From: Halobacteriovoraceae bacterium | GTDB lineage: Bacteria; Bdellovibrionota; Bacteriovoracia; Bacteriovoracales; Bacteriovoracaceae | Length of the DNA: 64,000 nt | Direction of reading: 5' to 3' | NCBI GenBank assembly: GCA_002711995.1 | Contig: PASN01000009.1 | Span: forward strand, 326,050 to 390,049 | Shown: positions 46,608 to 55,451 of the stretch, in pieces | Layout of the letters: each line of letters begins with the position of its first letter | Position numbering within the stretch: the first letter of the stretch is position 1 | Notes under the pieces: generated by a model | Databases searched by the model: none | Told to the model about the DNA's origin: nothing | Seen by the model: the letters and a program-made list of their open reading frames with translations, nothing else | Made by a program: the position numbers and the translations under genes

Positions 46608-48101
46608 ATGATCAATAAATTCACTGGCAAATTCTCCTACTTTATTCTGACTTTTTTCATCGCGGCCATCATTATTAGTTTCGCGCTTACAGGCTTTCAG
46701 GGCTTCGGCTCAAGCGCTGGCTCGGTTGCCAAAGTCGATGGAGAACCAATCACTATCAGAGAGTACAACAATATAGTTAATCAAGAATTGCAAAGATACG
46801 CCAAGATCTTTGGAAAAGATCTTACAAGTCAACAAATCAAACAATTCAGACTAAAAGAGAACGCTCTAAGAAACTTGGTTCAGCAACAACTTCTTGCCAA
46901 CTTTGCTCAAGACTTAGGTTTCGCTTCTGGAAAAGAAGAAATTAAAGAAAGAATCAAAGGACTCGACTACTTTCAAACTAATGGAAAGTTTGATGTTAAC
47001 AAGTACAAAGGTCTTCTAGCCGCAAACCAATTAACTCCGGCGACTTTTGAGGAGATGATTAAGGAAGAAGTGGCGCTTGAGAAGCTTCAAAGAACACTTA
47101 CAGCTCCAGGTGTTTCCGAGGCACTGGCCAAAGACATCGTAAGATTTAAGAATGCTGGCGCGAAAGTCCATGCGGTAAGATTTGAAAAAGAGGAAATGAC
47201 TAAGTACTTAGACATCTCCAAAAAAGAGATCAACGAGTTCCTTGCTGAAGAAAAAAATCAAAAACTTACAAAGTCCCTATATGAGAGCATGTCTTCTGAG
47301 TTTAACAAGCCTGCGCAAGTAAAGGCCCGTCACATTCTTCTTCCAGTGAAAGAAGGTGAAGGAGACAAAGAGCAAAAAACAAAAATCGAAGCTCTTAGAA
47401 AAAGAGTTAGCCCTAAGAACTTTGCTTCAATAGCAAAGAAAGAAAGCAAAGGGCCATCAGCTTCAAAAGGTGGAGATCTTGGGTGGTTCTCTAAAGGTTC
47501 AATGGTCCCAGAGTTTGAATCTGTTGCCTTTGGTCTTAAGCCCGGTCAAATCTCTAAACCAGTTAAAACAAACTTTGGATGGCACATCATCTATGTTGAA
47601 GACAAGAAGAAAGCTGTTAACAAATCATTTGATTCAGTTAAAGACGTTGTTGCAAAGAGACACCTTCAAAAGTCAAAAAGAAAAGAACTTAAAGAGTTTA
47701 ATGACAAGCTTATCTCTGACATTGAGAAAGCATTTGAAGCTGGAAAGCTTTCAAGGGTAAAGTCGCTTTCGAAAAAATATGATCTTTCACTTGTGACTGA
47801 CGCAGACTTAAGCTTCTATGACCAAACTGCAGGCACAATCAAGTTCAATGATGAAACACTTGCTCCTATCCTTTCTGACGATATGAAAAAGAGCGTTTTC
47901 GTTGAAAATAACCCAATTGATGTGAAGGTTTTAAAAGTGCTCTCTAAAAAGAGTGAGGCCGACCTTGCAAAACTTGCTGATAAGGAAATCGAGCAACAAA
48001 AGAGTGCTCTTGCAAATCAAGTAGCTCAAGAGACGCGTTTTCAACTACTTAAAAAGCTTGAGGAAGATGCCAGTATTGTCACTTATCCGAATTTGTTATA
48101 A
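46608..48101 (+). CDS. ppiD: PpiD-like membrane-anchored peptidyl-prolyl isomerase
   Basis: A 497-residue protein with an N-terminal anchor (about 11-32), a SurA-type chaperone region starting [18 protein letters not shown], and one parvulin domain at about 235-345 with [32 protein letters not shown] and [13 protein letters not shown]. PpiD-like proteins sit at the SecYEG exit and help exported proteins fold. The C-terminal 150 residues are a second chaperone-like region. It is divergent from mreC and followed by a strong terminator. Confidence 0.9.
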   Translation: MINKFTGKFSYFILTFFIAAIIISFALTGFQGFGSSAGSVAKVDGEPITIREYNNIVNQELQRYAKIFGKDLTSQQIKQFRLKENALRNLVQQQLLANFAQDLGFASGKEEIKERIKGLDYFQTNGKFDVNKYKGLLAANQLTPATFEEMIKEEVALEKLQRTLTAPGVSEALAKDIVRFKNAGAKVHAVRFEKEEMTKYLDISKKEINEFLAEEKNQKLTKSLYESMSSEFNKPAQVKARHILLPVKEGEGDKEQKTKIEALRKRVSPKNFASIAKKESKGPSASKGGDLGWFSKGSMVPEFESVAFGLKPGQISKPVKTNFGWHIIYVEDKKKAVNKSFDSVKDVVAKRHLQKSKRKELKEFNDKLISDIEKAFEAGKLSRVKSLSKKYDLSLVTDADLSFYDQTAGTIKFNDETLAPILSDDMKKSVFVENNPIDVKVLKVLSKKSEADLAKLADKEIEQQKSALANQVAQETRFQLLKKLEEDASIVTYPNLL

Positions 48102-48131
48102 GAGATACCTAACAAATAGCTAAATAAAACT

Positions 48132-48158
48132 GGGGCCGCTAAGCGGTCCCTTTTTTTT
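48132..48158 (+). terminator. Rho-independent terminator after ppiD
   Basis: A GC-rich stem (48132-48138 with 48144-48150, one G-T pair) followed by eight T residues at 48151-48158. It ends only 16 bases before the ferredoxin ATG. Confidence 0.9.
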
Positions 48159-48174
48159 ATCAGGATATATCACT

Positions 48175-48408
48175 ATGGCAGACAAAGAGGCCAAATGGAG
48201 CCAGAACGAAGCTGGCAAATATTACGTGGACGATCAGTGCATTGCTTGTGACGCTTGTTGCGTTGAAGCTCCAGGTTTTTTCGAAATGAATGATGACGAT
48301 GGACACGCTTACGTGGCCAAGCAACCTACAAACGAATCAGAAACAGAAGATTGTGAAAACGCACTGGCCTGTTGCCCAGTAGGTGCCATTGGAGATGACG
48401 GGGAATAA
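48175..48408 (+). CDS. [4Fe-4S] ferredoxin
   Basis: A 77-residue acidic electron carrier. Cluster ligands are in CIACDACCVEAP (CxxCxxC pattern, with an extra adjacent Cys) and the distal CCPVGAI. One 4Fe-4S cluster is expected, as in Pyrococcus or Bacillus single-cluster ferredoxins. It begins just after the ppiD terminator, so it needs a promoter inside or near that hairpin, or read-through. It directly abuts the convergent gene at 48409. Confidence 0.9.
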   Translation: MADKEAKWSQNEAGKYYVDDQCIACDACCVEAPGFFEMNDDDGHAYVAKQPTNESETEDCENALACCPVGAIGDDGE

Positions 48409-48783
48409 TCAGTTGATTTGGTCTCGTCTTATTAACAAGGCCATTCCGTGAAAGTTAAGCTTTCTTCCTTCCTCCAAGACAGTAAGAGTATAATTATCTT
48501 TGGAGCAGTTCAACACTTCAACGACATCTGGACGATCAAGTCTTAAAAAATCAAGGTAGATACCCTCTACTTGCCTTGAGCATTCAAACTCCATGCCCTT
48601 TATAACGACATAAGAGTAATCATTGGCGAGTTCAAACTCTTCACCAACTTCAAAAACATCTGAGATTCTTGAAAAGGCGACTTTATAAACTGTGGCACCT
48701 CTCTCTGAAGCGCCTGCAGCGAAAGAAAGCACTGCAATTAACAGAAGAATGGTTCTAATAAGGTTTCTTTTTAAGCACGTCAT
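48409..48783 (-). CDS. Exported protein, paralogue of 48808-49161
   Basis: A 124-residue protein with a Sec signal (LIRTILLLIAVLSFAAGAS). The start is the ATG at 48783, with GGGAG eight bases before it; a GTG at 48792 lies inside that site. The mature part shares YKV, DVFEV, a pair of Cys and the block EEGRKLNFHGMALL with its neighbour, so the two come from a tandem duplication. No known domain. Probably periplasmic. Confidence 0.78.
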   Translation of the reverse strand: MTCLKRNLIRTILLLIAVLSFAAGASERGATVYKVAFSRISDVFEVGEEFELANDYSYVVIKGMEFECSRQVEGIYLDFLRLDRPDVVEVLNCSKDNYTLTVLEEGRKLNFHGMALLIRRDQIN

Positions 48784-48807
48784 TAAAACCACTCCCTATT
48801 TACTAAA

Positions 48808-49161
48808 TTATTTACTTTCGACTCTTTCCAGTATGGCAGCACCATGAAAATCAGCTTTGCGCCCCTCATCGATGAATGAAATAGCGAATTCATCTGAATA
48901 ATCCTCAACATCAATGGTGCAGCTTAATAATTCGAAAAGCTCTGGACTTTCCTTTTTTAGCTCTTCAAATATTTCATCGCTGACTGCTCGTTTACATTTA
49001 GTCTCAACCCCTTGAAAGATAACCTTTTGAAAATCCTTCGAAACCTTAATCGTTTCATCAACTTCAAACATGTCGTATTTGTCCTCTACAACCTTATAAG
49101 TGAAGTATTCAGAGGCAAAAATAGTTGGTGCAATAGTCATTAAGATCACAAGCAGTTTCAT
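48808..49161 (-). CDS. Exported protein, paralogue of 48409-48783
   Basis: A 117-residue protein with a Sec signal (MKLLVILMTIAPTIFAS). The start is the ATG at 49161, with AAGGAG a few bases upstream; the frame extends to 49194. Shared features with the next gene are FTYKV, DMFEV, two Cys and DEGRKADFHGAAIL near the end. The pair is tandem on the minus strand, 24 bases apart. Function unknown. Confidence 0.78.
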   Translation of the reverse strand: MKLLVILMTIAPTIFASEYFTYKVVEDKYDMFEVDETIKVSKDFQKVIFQGVETKCKRAVSDEIFEELKKESPELFELLSCTIDVEDYSDEFAISFIDEGRKADFHGAAILERVESK

Positions 49162-49296
49162 AGTTTTTCTCCTTATTTCAAGGTCATATACCACAGGGAG
49201 CTCCTAAAAACCTTAAACGCTGTAATTCTTTCAGAATAGTCCCAAAGCATTAAATGTTTTGGTAAAAGCTCTCTAGAATCAAATAAGGACATGGCA

Positions 49297-50967
49297 ATGA
49301 CTAAAATCATCATTTCTCTCTTGGCACTTGGCCAACTTTTTTCAAATGCTCAGGCAACAAACTACTGTATGGCAATACGTGGAAATGGCGAACTTATGCC
49401 AGCTCATTGGGGAGCAATTTCTCAAGTCGTTCAACAAAAGGGCATTCCAAATAAACTTTCAGGCGGAAGCTCCGCAAGCATCACTATTTTTCTACTTGAA
49501 AGCCTTGCGATGAATCCTAGAGAGTTAAACAACACCCAGAAAGCGCTGCTTGTTAAATCTTTTCAAGGTTACTTTGAGGCACTCACTCAAACAGAAGAAG
49601 GCAAGGCGCTAAAAACAATTATTGGAGATGAGAGATTAATCCGAAAGCTTAAAGAAATGGCTGCCAATATTGAAAAGATTGATCTAGGCCCTGAGACAAT
49701 CGCTATTTTTAGAAGACAGCTCGCTCCTCTTCAAGTTCTTCTAAATTCCAAAGACCTGAAGGACTTTATCAATCCTGAGTTTGTAAAATATGTAAAAGAA
49801 ACTGCGGCAATGTCCAGTGAGAATAGAACTGAGCTTCAAGCAGCAATCTTATTCAGAAAAAATGAAATAACTAAGGCCATTCAGCAGTTTGGCAAATTCA
49901 ACGCTGTGACGGACAACACTCTATTCTTCCGCCCAGGCCTTGTGAACTTTAAAAGCATTGCAAGAATCATAGGCCAGATGGGAGACTTCTACGCAGATGT
50001 AAAACTTCCAAATAAAAAGATCCAAAGAAACATCGACCAAGATATGAGCGCATTTTTAGCGAAGTGTGCCCCAGGAAGTGAGAAACTCACTTGGCAACAA
50101 ATACATAAGCAAAGACCATTCTGTCGCCAATTGCTAGGCCGTGCGGTTCTTACAAGAAGATCCGCGGCACATAAAATGGATGTTAAAAGCAAAAGGATAT
50201 CTCAGAGAGTAAGTCAAAACCTTAAGACGTATCCCACGACCGCCATTCTTTCTGGAAAGGCAGCTCGAAGCTTTAGAGACAGCCAGAAGGCCTACAGATT
50301 CAACGCCAATCCAAACTTTGGTAGTGATTTTAAAATAGCCCAAAGCAACCTAAAGTTTGGTTATTGGGGCAATGGCGGAGAACTTAAAAGAATTAGCAGC
50401 AACCTTAAAAAAGATCCTCTTACCAAAAATGATGAGAAGTCTAAGAAGTTCATCTCCCTTGGGGATGCGACTTGGGCGGATGTGATCTCTATTTCGCCAG
50501 CGGAGCCGGGATTATCAAACTTTATTGATGTTAGCGAACAGTATGTATCTGCAGGTGGCTGGAGTGATCTGCACCCTACTCTAGTGCTTAGAGCTAGTGG
50601 GTGTGAGGATATCGTCTACATTACTCGTAAAGGTGGAGAATCAAAATTTGCTCAAGATGTGATGGAGAGACTCACTGACATCGATGGCTATGACTGGAGT
50701 GATTGGACAGGTCTTAGTGGAAGGCAAAGTGTTATGAAGCGCTCAAGAGGCAATGCTCGAGATGTAGGTCCTTACGCGTCTTTATGGAGTAAGCTCTACA
50801 ACATGGCCAATCCTGAAAGCTCTATCCAAACTTCAATGAAGGCTGCAACTAGCACGGTTTGCACAAACTGGGACAGCTTTAACGCCAAAAAACAAATTAA
50901 TGAGCTAGTGGAAGAGGCCTTTAGAGCACCATTGATGAAGTCAACAGACCCTGTTTGCAATTACTAA
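49297..50967 (+). CDS. Exported patatin-like protein
   Basis: A 556-residue exported protein with a signal ending in NAQA. Patatin features are the oxyanion-type loop MAIRGNGELMPAHWGA and the nucleophile elbow GGSSAS (about 56-61), a GxSxS rather than GxSxG form; a candidate catalytic Asp is in SAGGWSDLHP. Patatins are lipid acyl hydrolases. The start is the second ATG (49297), since AAGGA lies seven bases before it but only one base before the first. A long helical insert (about 80-200) is unassigned. Likely periplasmic or secreted. Confidence 0.75.
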   Translation: MTKIIISLLALGQLFSNAQATNYCMAIRGNGELMPAHWGAISQVVQQKGIPNKLSGGSSASITIFLLESLAMNPRELNNTQKALLVKSFQGYFEALTQTEEGKALKTIIGDERLIRKLKEMAANIEKIDLGPETIAIFRRQLAPLQVLLNSKDLKDFINPEFVKYVKETAAMSSENRTELQAAILFRKNEITKAIQQFGKFNAVTDNTLFFRPGLVNFKSIARIIGQMGDFYADVKLPNKKIQRNIDQDMSAFLAKCAPGSEKLTWQQIHKQRPFCRQLLGRAVLTRRSAAHKMDVKSKRISQRVSQNLKTYPTTAILSGKAARSFRDSQKAYRFNANPNFGSDFKIAQSNLKFGYWGNGGELKRISSNLKKDPLTKNDEKSKKFISLGDATWADVISISPAEPGLSNFIDVSEQYVSAGGWSDLHPTLVLRASGCEDIVYITRKGGESKFAQDVMERLTDIDGYDWSDWTGLSGRQSVMKRSRGNARDVGPYASLWSKLYNMANPESSIQTSMKAATSTVCTNWDSFNAKKQINELVEEAFRAPLMKSTDPVCNY

Positions 50968-51040
50968 AAACCGAGGGGGTGGATTACTTTTGTTGATAGC
51001 GTTTATCGATGAAGCTTATTTTGCATAAATACAAGATAAG

Positions 51041-51889
51041 CTACCTTCCATCGTATCTAAGAAGCTCATCAAGAAGTACATTCCATGCCTCTTTAAAGTT
51101 TATGTCTGTATTGAGCTGAACTTTCTTCCAAACATTCTCAAGAATTGTCGTATCATAAGCAGAGACTTCACCATGTAAAGAGTTTGGTATTTCTGTTTTT
51201 AGAATATTAAAAATATATACTATGGCGTCAGTTAACTTATCGAGGTCAGATATTCCTGGCATTAAGATTGAAAGATCATAGATATCCTTTGCTCTAGTGC
51301 TATCACCTTCACGAGAGATTAAAGCATGGAGCTTATCAGCAATAATATATTCATGAGGGTAAACACTCCATGAAATTGGCTCATACAAATCGACTTCAGA
51401 ACTTAATTGTAGTTGCTTCGGAGGAGCTCCAATTGAAAAGTCCACAGAGACATCAAGGTGGATACGTGGGTAACGGTCCGACTTATTCAAATTCCCTAAT
51501 CGTTCCCCAGTTTTGTAGTGAAAGGAATATCTAATGCCATTGTATCCACTATTCATGTCCATTATTTCTTTACTCAGCCCCCAAAAATGAAAGCCGTCCC
51601 CAAGATCAACATTCAAGGCCGCACTCACCTCACTATAAAGTTTCTCTCTAGAAGTTCTACGTATAATTGCATCTAAATCTCGAGTAAACCTATTTGAATC
51701 AGTGGTTTTTACCATCACAAAACCACCATTAAATACAATATTTTCCCTAAGATAAGACCGAGTCATTAATCGAGCAATCAACCTCTCAAGTGCAACAACA
51801 ATCCTTACCCTATTTACATCTCCTACACCTAGTTTTCTTGCGACATTAATAACCTTTGCATTTATTGATTTTTCGCTAACTTTTTTCAT
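51041..51889 (-). CDS. abiEii: AbiEii-like nucleotidyltransferase toxin
   Basis: A 282-residue DUF1814/AbiEii protein of the MNT superfamily. Motif region NGGFVMVK then RFTRDLDAII gives the polymerase-beta-like G-S/G and D-x-D pattern, and ADKLHAL and RAKDIYDLSIL follow. In related type IV systems the toxin blocks growth by modifying tRNA or binding GTP. The start overlaps the antitoxin stop by four bases (ATGA). It also acts against phages in some hosts. Confidence 0.88.
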   Translation of the reverse strand: MKKVSEKSINAKVINVARKLGVGDVNRVRIVVALERLIARLMTRSYLRENIVFNGGFVMVKTTDSNRFTRDLDAIIRRTSREKLYSEVSAALNVDLGDGFHFWGLSKEIMDMNSGYNGIRYSFHYKTGERLGNLNKSDRYPRIHLDVSVDFSIGAPPKQLQLSSEVDLYEPISWSVYPHEYIIADKLHALISREGDSTRAKDIYDLSILMPGISDLDKLTDAIVYIFNILKTEIPNSLHGEVSAYDTTILENVWKKVQLNTDINFKEAWNVLLDELLRYDGR

Positions 51890-52458
51890 GATGCAATTTC
51901 CAGAAATGGCAAAACCTTATCTTCTGAATTCAACTTTCTTGCCATTAACAACACTTTACTCACTGTAGTCTTCTTTGTTTTTATGGCTTTTTTTAAGGCC
52001 TTAAATGATTCTGACACAGGAACATAATTGGGACTTGAAAAGCAATCAATAAGAGTTCTCTCAACACTGGTAATTTCAAATCCACGATGTTTATCGATCC
52101 CAACATCCCATTTGGGATCTTTTAACCTAATCGACTTCACCGAAGTCACTCCATATGGATAAGGGAGGATACACCAAACTTCACTAGGTATTTCATCTGT
52201 TAAGTCATAGAAGGCCAACGCCGACCATAGACAAATAGCTGAACGCTCTTTTAACTTAACTGTAGCAGCCTTAAAGGAAATAAAGTGCTCGTCATTTAAA
52301 GCCGCTTCTTTTTGGAAGACCCCTTTTTTAATCTCTTGCAAGATCCCTTTTTCAAGCATTTTTTTTACGTAGTAGCGAGTAACGCCATAGGTACTGGCAT
52401 CAGCATAGGTAAACACATTATCAGGAATACTCTTAAGTAGTTCTTCAATTGATTTCAT
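51886..52458 (-). CDS. abiEi: AbiEi-like antitoxin
   Basis: A 190-residue protein. The N-terminal winged helix (about 15-60) has YADASTYGVTRYYVKKMLEKG, and the C-terminal part has RSAICLWSALAFYDLTDE and ITSVERTLIDCF, typical of AbiEi. This antitoxin represses the promoter and counters AbiEii. The order antitoxin then toxin with a four-base overlap matches the family. Confidence 0.87.
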   Translation of the reverse strand: MKSIEELLKSIPDNVFTYADASTYGVTRYYVKKMLEKGILQEIKKGVFQKEAALNDEHFISFKAATVKLKERSAICLWSALAFYDLTDEIPSEVWCILPYPYGVTSVKSIRLKDPKWDVGIDKHRGFEITSVERTLIDCFSSPNYVPVSESFKALKKAIKTKKTTVSKVLLMARKLNSEDKVLPFLEIAS

Positions 52459-52826
52459 ATTTTAATTTTAACACAAAATATAATTGTTTGCACTTTTTTA
52501 CAAATCATGCAAAAACTCAAATCTTGCACAAAAAATACAAAAACCGCCAACCAGCTGAAAACACGTACCCAAGGAAGTGCAAATTTTTTTCACTCCAGTT
52601 AGGGTACTTAAAGAGTCAACTGGCCCATTCAAATCCCCTAAAACCAACGCAACCCAAGAGGGCAGCATTTGATCTAAAAATTGGAAAGCTGATGGCAGTT
52701 AGGATTAGATACGATTTGTTTGTGCACACAGCGCTATCAAGCACTTAAGGCCTTTCGCGTTAAAAAAGCATGACAAAGCTTAGACACTATTTTAGTGTGT
52801 GCCACGCACAGAGAGAAGGAGACTTA
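52459..52826. other. Intergenic region upstream of abiE and parB, no gene
   Basis: This divergent gap is AT-rich on the abiE side. TTGCAC-like boxes occur at 52487-52494 (TTTGCACT), 52524-52529 and, inverted, 52576-52583 (AGTGCAAA); they could be AbiEi sites. TGTGCACA (52721-52728) and an ACACTA / TAGTGT hairpin (52784-52798) lie near parB. No gene or RNA was recognised. Confidence 0.4.
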
Positions 52827-53801
52827 ATGGAAACGATGAAGCTCGATCAGATCAAGGTTAAAAGTTCTTACCTACGCACTAACACAGACATTGAGAAGCT
52901 TAAAAAAAGTATTGAAACCGTTGGCGTTATTCAGCCACTAGTTATCAATGGGAACAACGAACTCATCGCAGGTGGACGTCGCTACTCCGCTCTTAAAGAG
53001 CTTGGAATTGAAGAGGCCCCTGTTCATAAAATACATAAATCAAACAGTGAACAAGAATTGATGTCTATTGATGAAAACCTTGTTCGTATGGATCTAAATA
53101 AAGTCGAATTTGAAAAGTGCCTGGCACGTGGAAGAGAGATCTACGAAGAGCTAAATCCAATGGCCACAAAGTTTGAAGAAGAAGATCTTGAAAATAATAA
53201 AGAAGACAATGAAATCAAGTTTGATCAGCCAAATGACAAAAGAAGCTTCATTGACCTTACCGCTGAAAAAACAGGTCTAAGCAAAAAAGTCATAAAGAGT
53301 GCGATTGACCGCGATATGAAGTCCTCTCCAAAAGTTAAAGAACTTAGAGCACACGGAGAACTTAACGCTAGTCAAACTAACGAGCTAATAAAGCTTGATG
53401 CTGAAGAGCAAGAGCAAATTATTGATGTGGTTAAAAACAAGTCCGCCAAAGAAATTAAGGACATGGTTAAATACATCAAGACAAACGGTGTTGAAAAAGC
53501 AGTTGAGAAAACTCTAAGCGAGCCTCAGCTTCCAAACGAATACAAAAGCCTTAGAACTCTTACCAAGAGAATGAATAAGATTTCAGCAAAAGTTCTACTT
53601 GAAGAATTTGTATACACAGATGAAGACAAAGAAAAGTTCTTAAAGGAACTTGCCACTCTTCAAAACAATCTTAATCAAATTTTAACTATTAATAGCGAAA
53701 GAAGTTCGAATTACACTGATGAACTTGAAGATGATTCAGAAGCGAGCTTCAGCAGTGAAGTGACAAGCAATGAGGAGAGCGTGGAAGAGGCCACGTTTTA
53801 A
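52827..53801 (+). CDS. ParB/RepB-like N-domain protein
   Basis: A 324-residue protein with the ParB N-terminal domain at about 5-90: LKKSIETVGVIQPLVI, IAGGRRYSALKELG and IDENLVRMDLNKVEFE. A central HTH-like region (FIDLTAEKTGLSKKVIKSAI) follows, and the C-terminus is acidic and low complexity. The start is the ATG at 52827 with AAGGAG before it; an earlier ATG lacks a site. There is no parA nearby, so it is more likely a regulator or accessory protein than the chromosome-partition ParB. Confidence 0.8.
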   Translation: METMKLDQIKVKSSYLRTNTDIEKLKKSIETVGVIQPLVINGNNELIAGGRRYSALKELGIEEAPVHKIHKSNSEQELMSIDENLVRMDLNKVEFEKCLARGREIYEELNPMATKFEEEDLENNKEDNEIKFDQPNDKRSFIDLTAEKTGLSKKVIKSAIDRDMKSSPKVKELRAHGELNASQTNELIKLDAEEQEQIIDVVKNKSAKEIKDMVKYIKTNGVEKAVEKTLSEPQLPNEYKSLRTLTKRMNKISAKVLLEEFVYTDEDKEKFLKELATLQNNLNQILTINSERSSNYTDELEDDSEASFSSEVTSNEESVEEATF

Positions 53802-53807
53802 TTAGAG

Positions 53808-54344
53808 ATGATCGAGAACAACCCAAATTACTTTGAAGTAAAGTCCCAGCTATCTTGGGACGAATACTTCATACTTCAAGCAATGATGGCGTCATTTAAG
53901 TCTAAAGATCCTGCGACCAAAGTTGGATGTGTGTTCGTTGACCAAAACAACCACCAGATCACTATGGGCTATAACGGTTTTGTTGCAGGAATCGACGAGT
54001 CAAAGCTTCCATGGGGTAAAGACAAAAGCCAACCACTTGAGCATCAAAAATACGGATATGTTGTTCACTCTGAGGCAAATGCAATCTTGCACGCTCCGAG
54101 AAGTCTTAGAGATTCAAAATGCTACGTTACCCTATTTCCTTGCAACGAATGCGCTAAGCTTCTAGCAAGTGTAGGTGTTAAAAAGGTTGTTTATTTAAGC
54201 GACAAGCACCAAGGATTAGAAAGCAATCGCATGGCCAAGAAACTCTTTGAGCTTGCAAATATTGAACATGAGCGTCTGGTTCCAGGGCCAAACCTTCTAG
54301 ATTCTCTTAACCAGCACTTTCTCGATCTCACAGAGATGCTTTAA
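53808..54344 (+). CDS. dCMP deaminase family protein
   Basis: A 178-residue zinc cytidine/deoxycytidylate deaminase. HSEANAIL holds the catalytic Glu and first zinc ligand, and PCNECAKLL gives the two Cys ligands. dCMP deaminase makes dUMP for thymidylate synthesis. The ATKVGCVFVDQ and GYNGFVAGI strands are typical. It starts six bases after parB and is probably in the same transcript. Confidence 0.9.
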   Translation: MIENNPNYFEVKSQLSWDEYFILQAMMASFKSKDPATKVGCVFVDQNNHQITMGYNGFVAGIDESKLPWGKDKSQPLEHQKYGYVVHSEANAILHAPRSLRDSKCYVTLFPCNECAKLLASVGVKKVVYLSDKHQGLESNRMAKKLFELANIEHERLVPGPNLLDSLNQHFLDLTEML

Positions 54345-54457
54345 TCCATATTTTTAACCTTTTTCAAAAATACTCAGCGCGGCATTAGACTTGGCAACTT
54401 GCTAAAGAAAAATGCCTGCGCCTATAATTTTAGTAAATAAACTAGAAGGAATATTAG

Positions 54458-55381
54458 ATGAAAAAGTTATTTGCATTTCTTATTATTTGCTCAGGCCTAT
54501 CCTATGCCCATGTGGACTTGGAAAAGCTCAACAAAAACCACTGTGATCACACAATTAATAAAGAGGGCACAATCGTGACCCCACCCCTTTTCTTTGAAAA
54601 GAGTGCTCTTCAAAGAAAGAACAATCAGTACGAGTTTAGACTAAACTCAGAAGCTCACATACTTAAGGGAACAACTGGAACTATAAAAGACTTCATTATT
54701 GCTCACAATCACCTATGGACTGTAGGCAATGCAGGGCTTAGACAGTTTGATCTTGAAGGAAATCTAGTAAAGGTCTTTGCTCACACGAGCTGGCAGCAAA
54801 GTCGCCACAACCTTCCAAGAAGCGTTTACTTCAATAAAAGAAACGACACTCTTTATATGGCCAGTGGCAAAGTAGGATTGGTAGCGTTTAACCTCACCGA
54901 TCAAAGATTTATGGATACCAATTCTTTAAATGTTGTAAATGAGAATGGCCATCTTTCTGCGGCAGTTGCAGTAGTAGGTGATGGCGAAGACACCCTTTAC
55001 ATTGCAATGACTGGAAACTCTGAGAAAGGCTTTAACGGAGTACTTACTTACTCAATTAGCAAGAAACAGATCACAAACAAGGCCGAATACAATAAAAGAA
55101 GGGCCGGAGTTATTTTTCCTTATGCCAGCATCTATTTAAACAGTGATAAAGTGATCCTAAACAATGGCGGCTGGATTCACTCTCTAAAGCTGAATCAAGT
55201 TCAAAACAGAACCAAAGTGAAGCCTAGATGGCACGCTATTGAATATCGTTTGGATGACGTAAGAAAATTTGTAATGATGGCCGGTGATTTAATCTTTCAC
55301 GATGACCAAGTTCTTGGCTGCGGACGTTACTTCCAAAACAATGGTAAAGTGAATTACAAAGCATTTAAAACAAGAATTTAA
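54458..55381 (+). CDS. Exported beta-propeller-like protein, unknown function
   Basis: A 307-residue protein with a Sec signal (MKKLFAFLIICSGLSYA). The mature part has repeated short strands such as HNHLWTVGNAGLRQFDLEGN and DTLYMASGKVGLVAFNLTD, which resemble blades of a beta-propeller; this is by pattern only. AGAAGGAA precedes the ATG. It is a single gene between dCMP deaminase and a strong terminator. Confidence 0.68.
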   Translation: MKKLFAFLIICSGLSYAHVDLEKLNKNHCDHTINKEGTIVTPPLFFEKSALQRKNNQYEFRLNSEAHILKGTTGTIKDFIIAHNHLWTVGNAGLRQFDLEGNLVKVFAHTSWQQSRHNLPRSVYFNKRNDTLYMASGKVGLVAFNLTDQRFMDTNSLNVVNENGHLSAAVAVVGDGEDTLYIAMTGNSEKGFNGVLTYSISKKQITNKAEYNKRRAGVIFPYASIYLNSDKVILNNGGWIHSLKLNQVQNRTKVKPRWHAIEYRLDDVRKFVMMAGDLIFHDDQVLGCGRYFQNNGKVNYKAFKTRI

Positions 55382-55425
55382 ATCTAAAATATTCTTTTCA
55401 AACCATAGACTGAAAGAGAAAATGG

Positions 55426-55449
55426 GCCCTTCAGATTGAAGGGCTTTTT
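55426..55449 (+). terminator. Rho-independent terminator before the hydrolase gene
   Basis: An 8-bp stem (55426-55433 with 55437-55444) with a tight loop, then five T residues. It stops the plus-strand gene ending at 55381 and lies three bases from the end of the convergent hydrolase gene. Confidence 0.85.
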
Positions 55450-55451
55450 AA

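Noticed and set aside
52449..52748. 99-codon plus-strand frame in the gap upstream of parB
   Set aside because: Atypical composition, no ribosome site, no recognisable domain, and it overlaps the abiEi promoter region.
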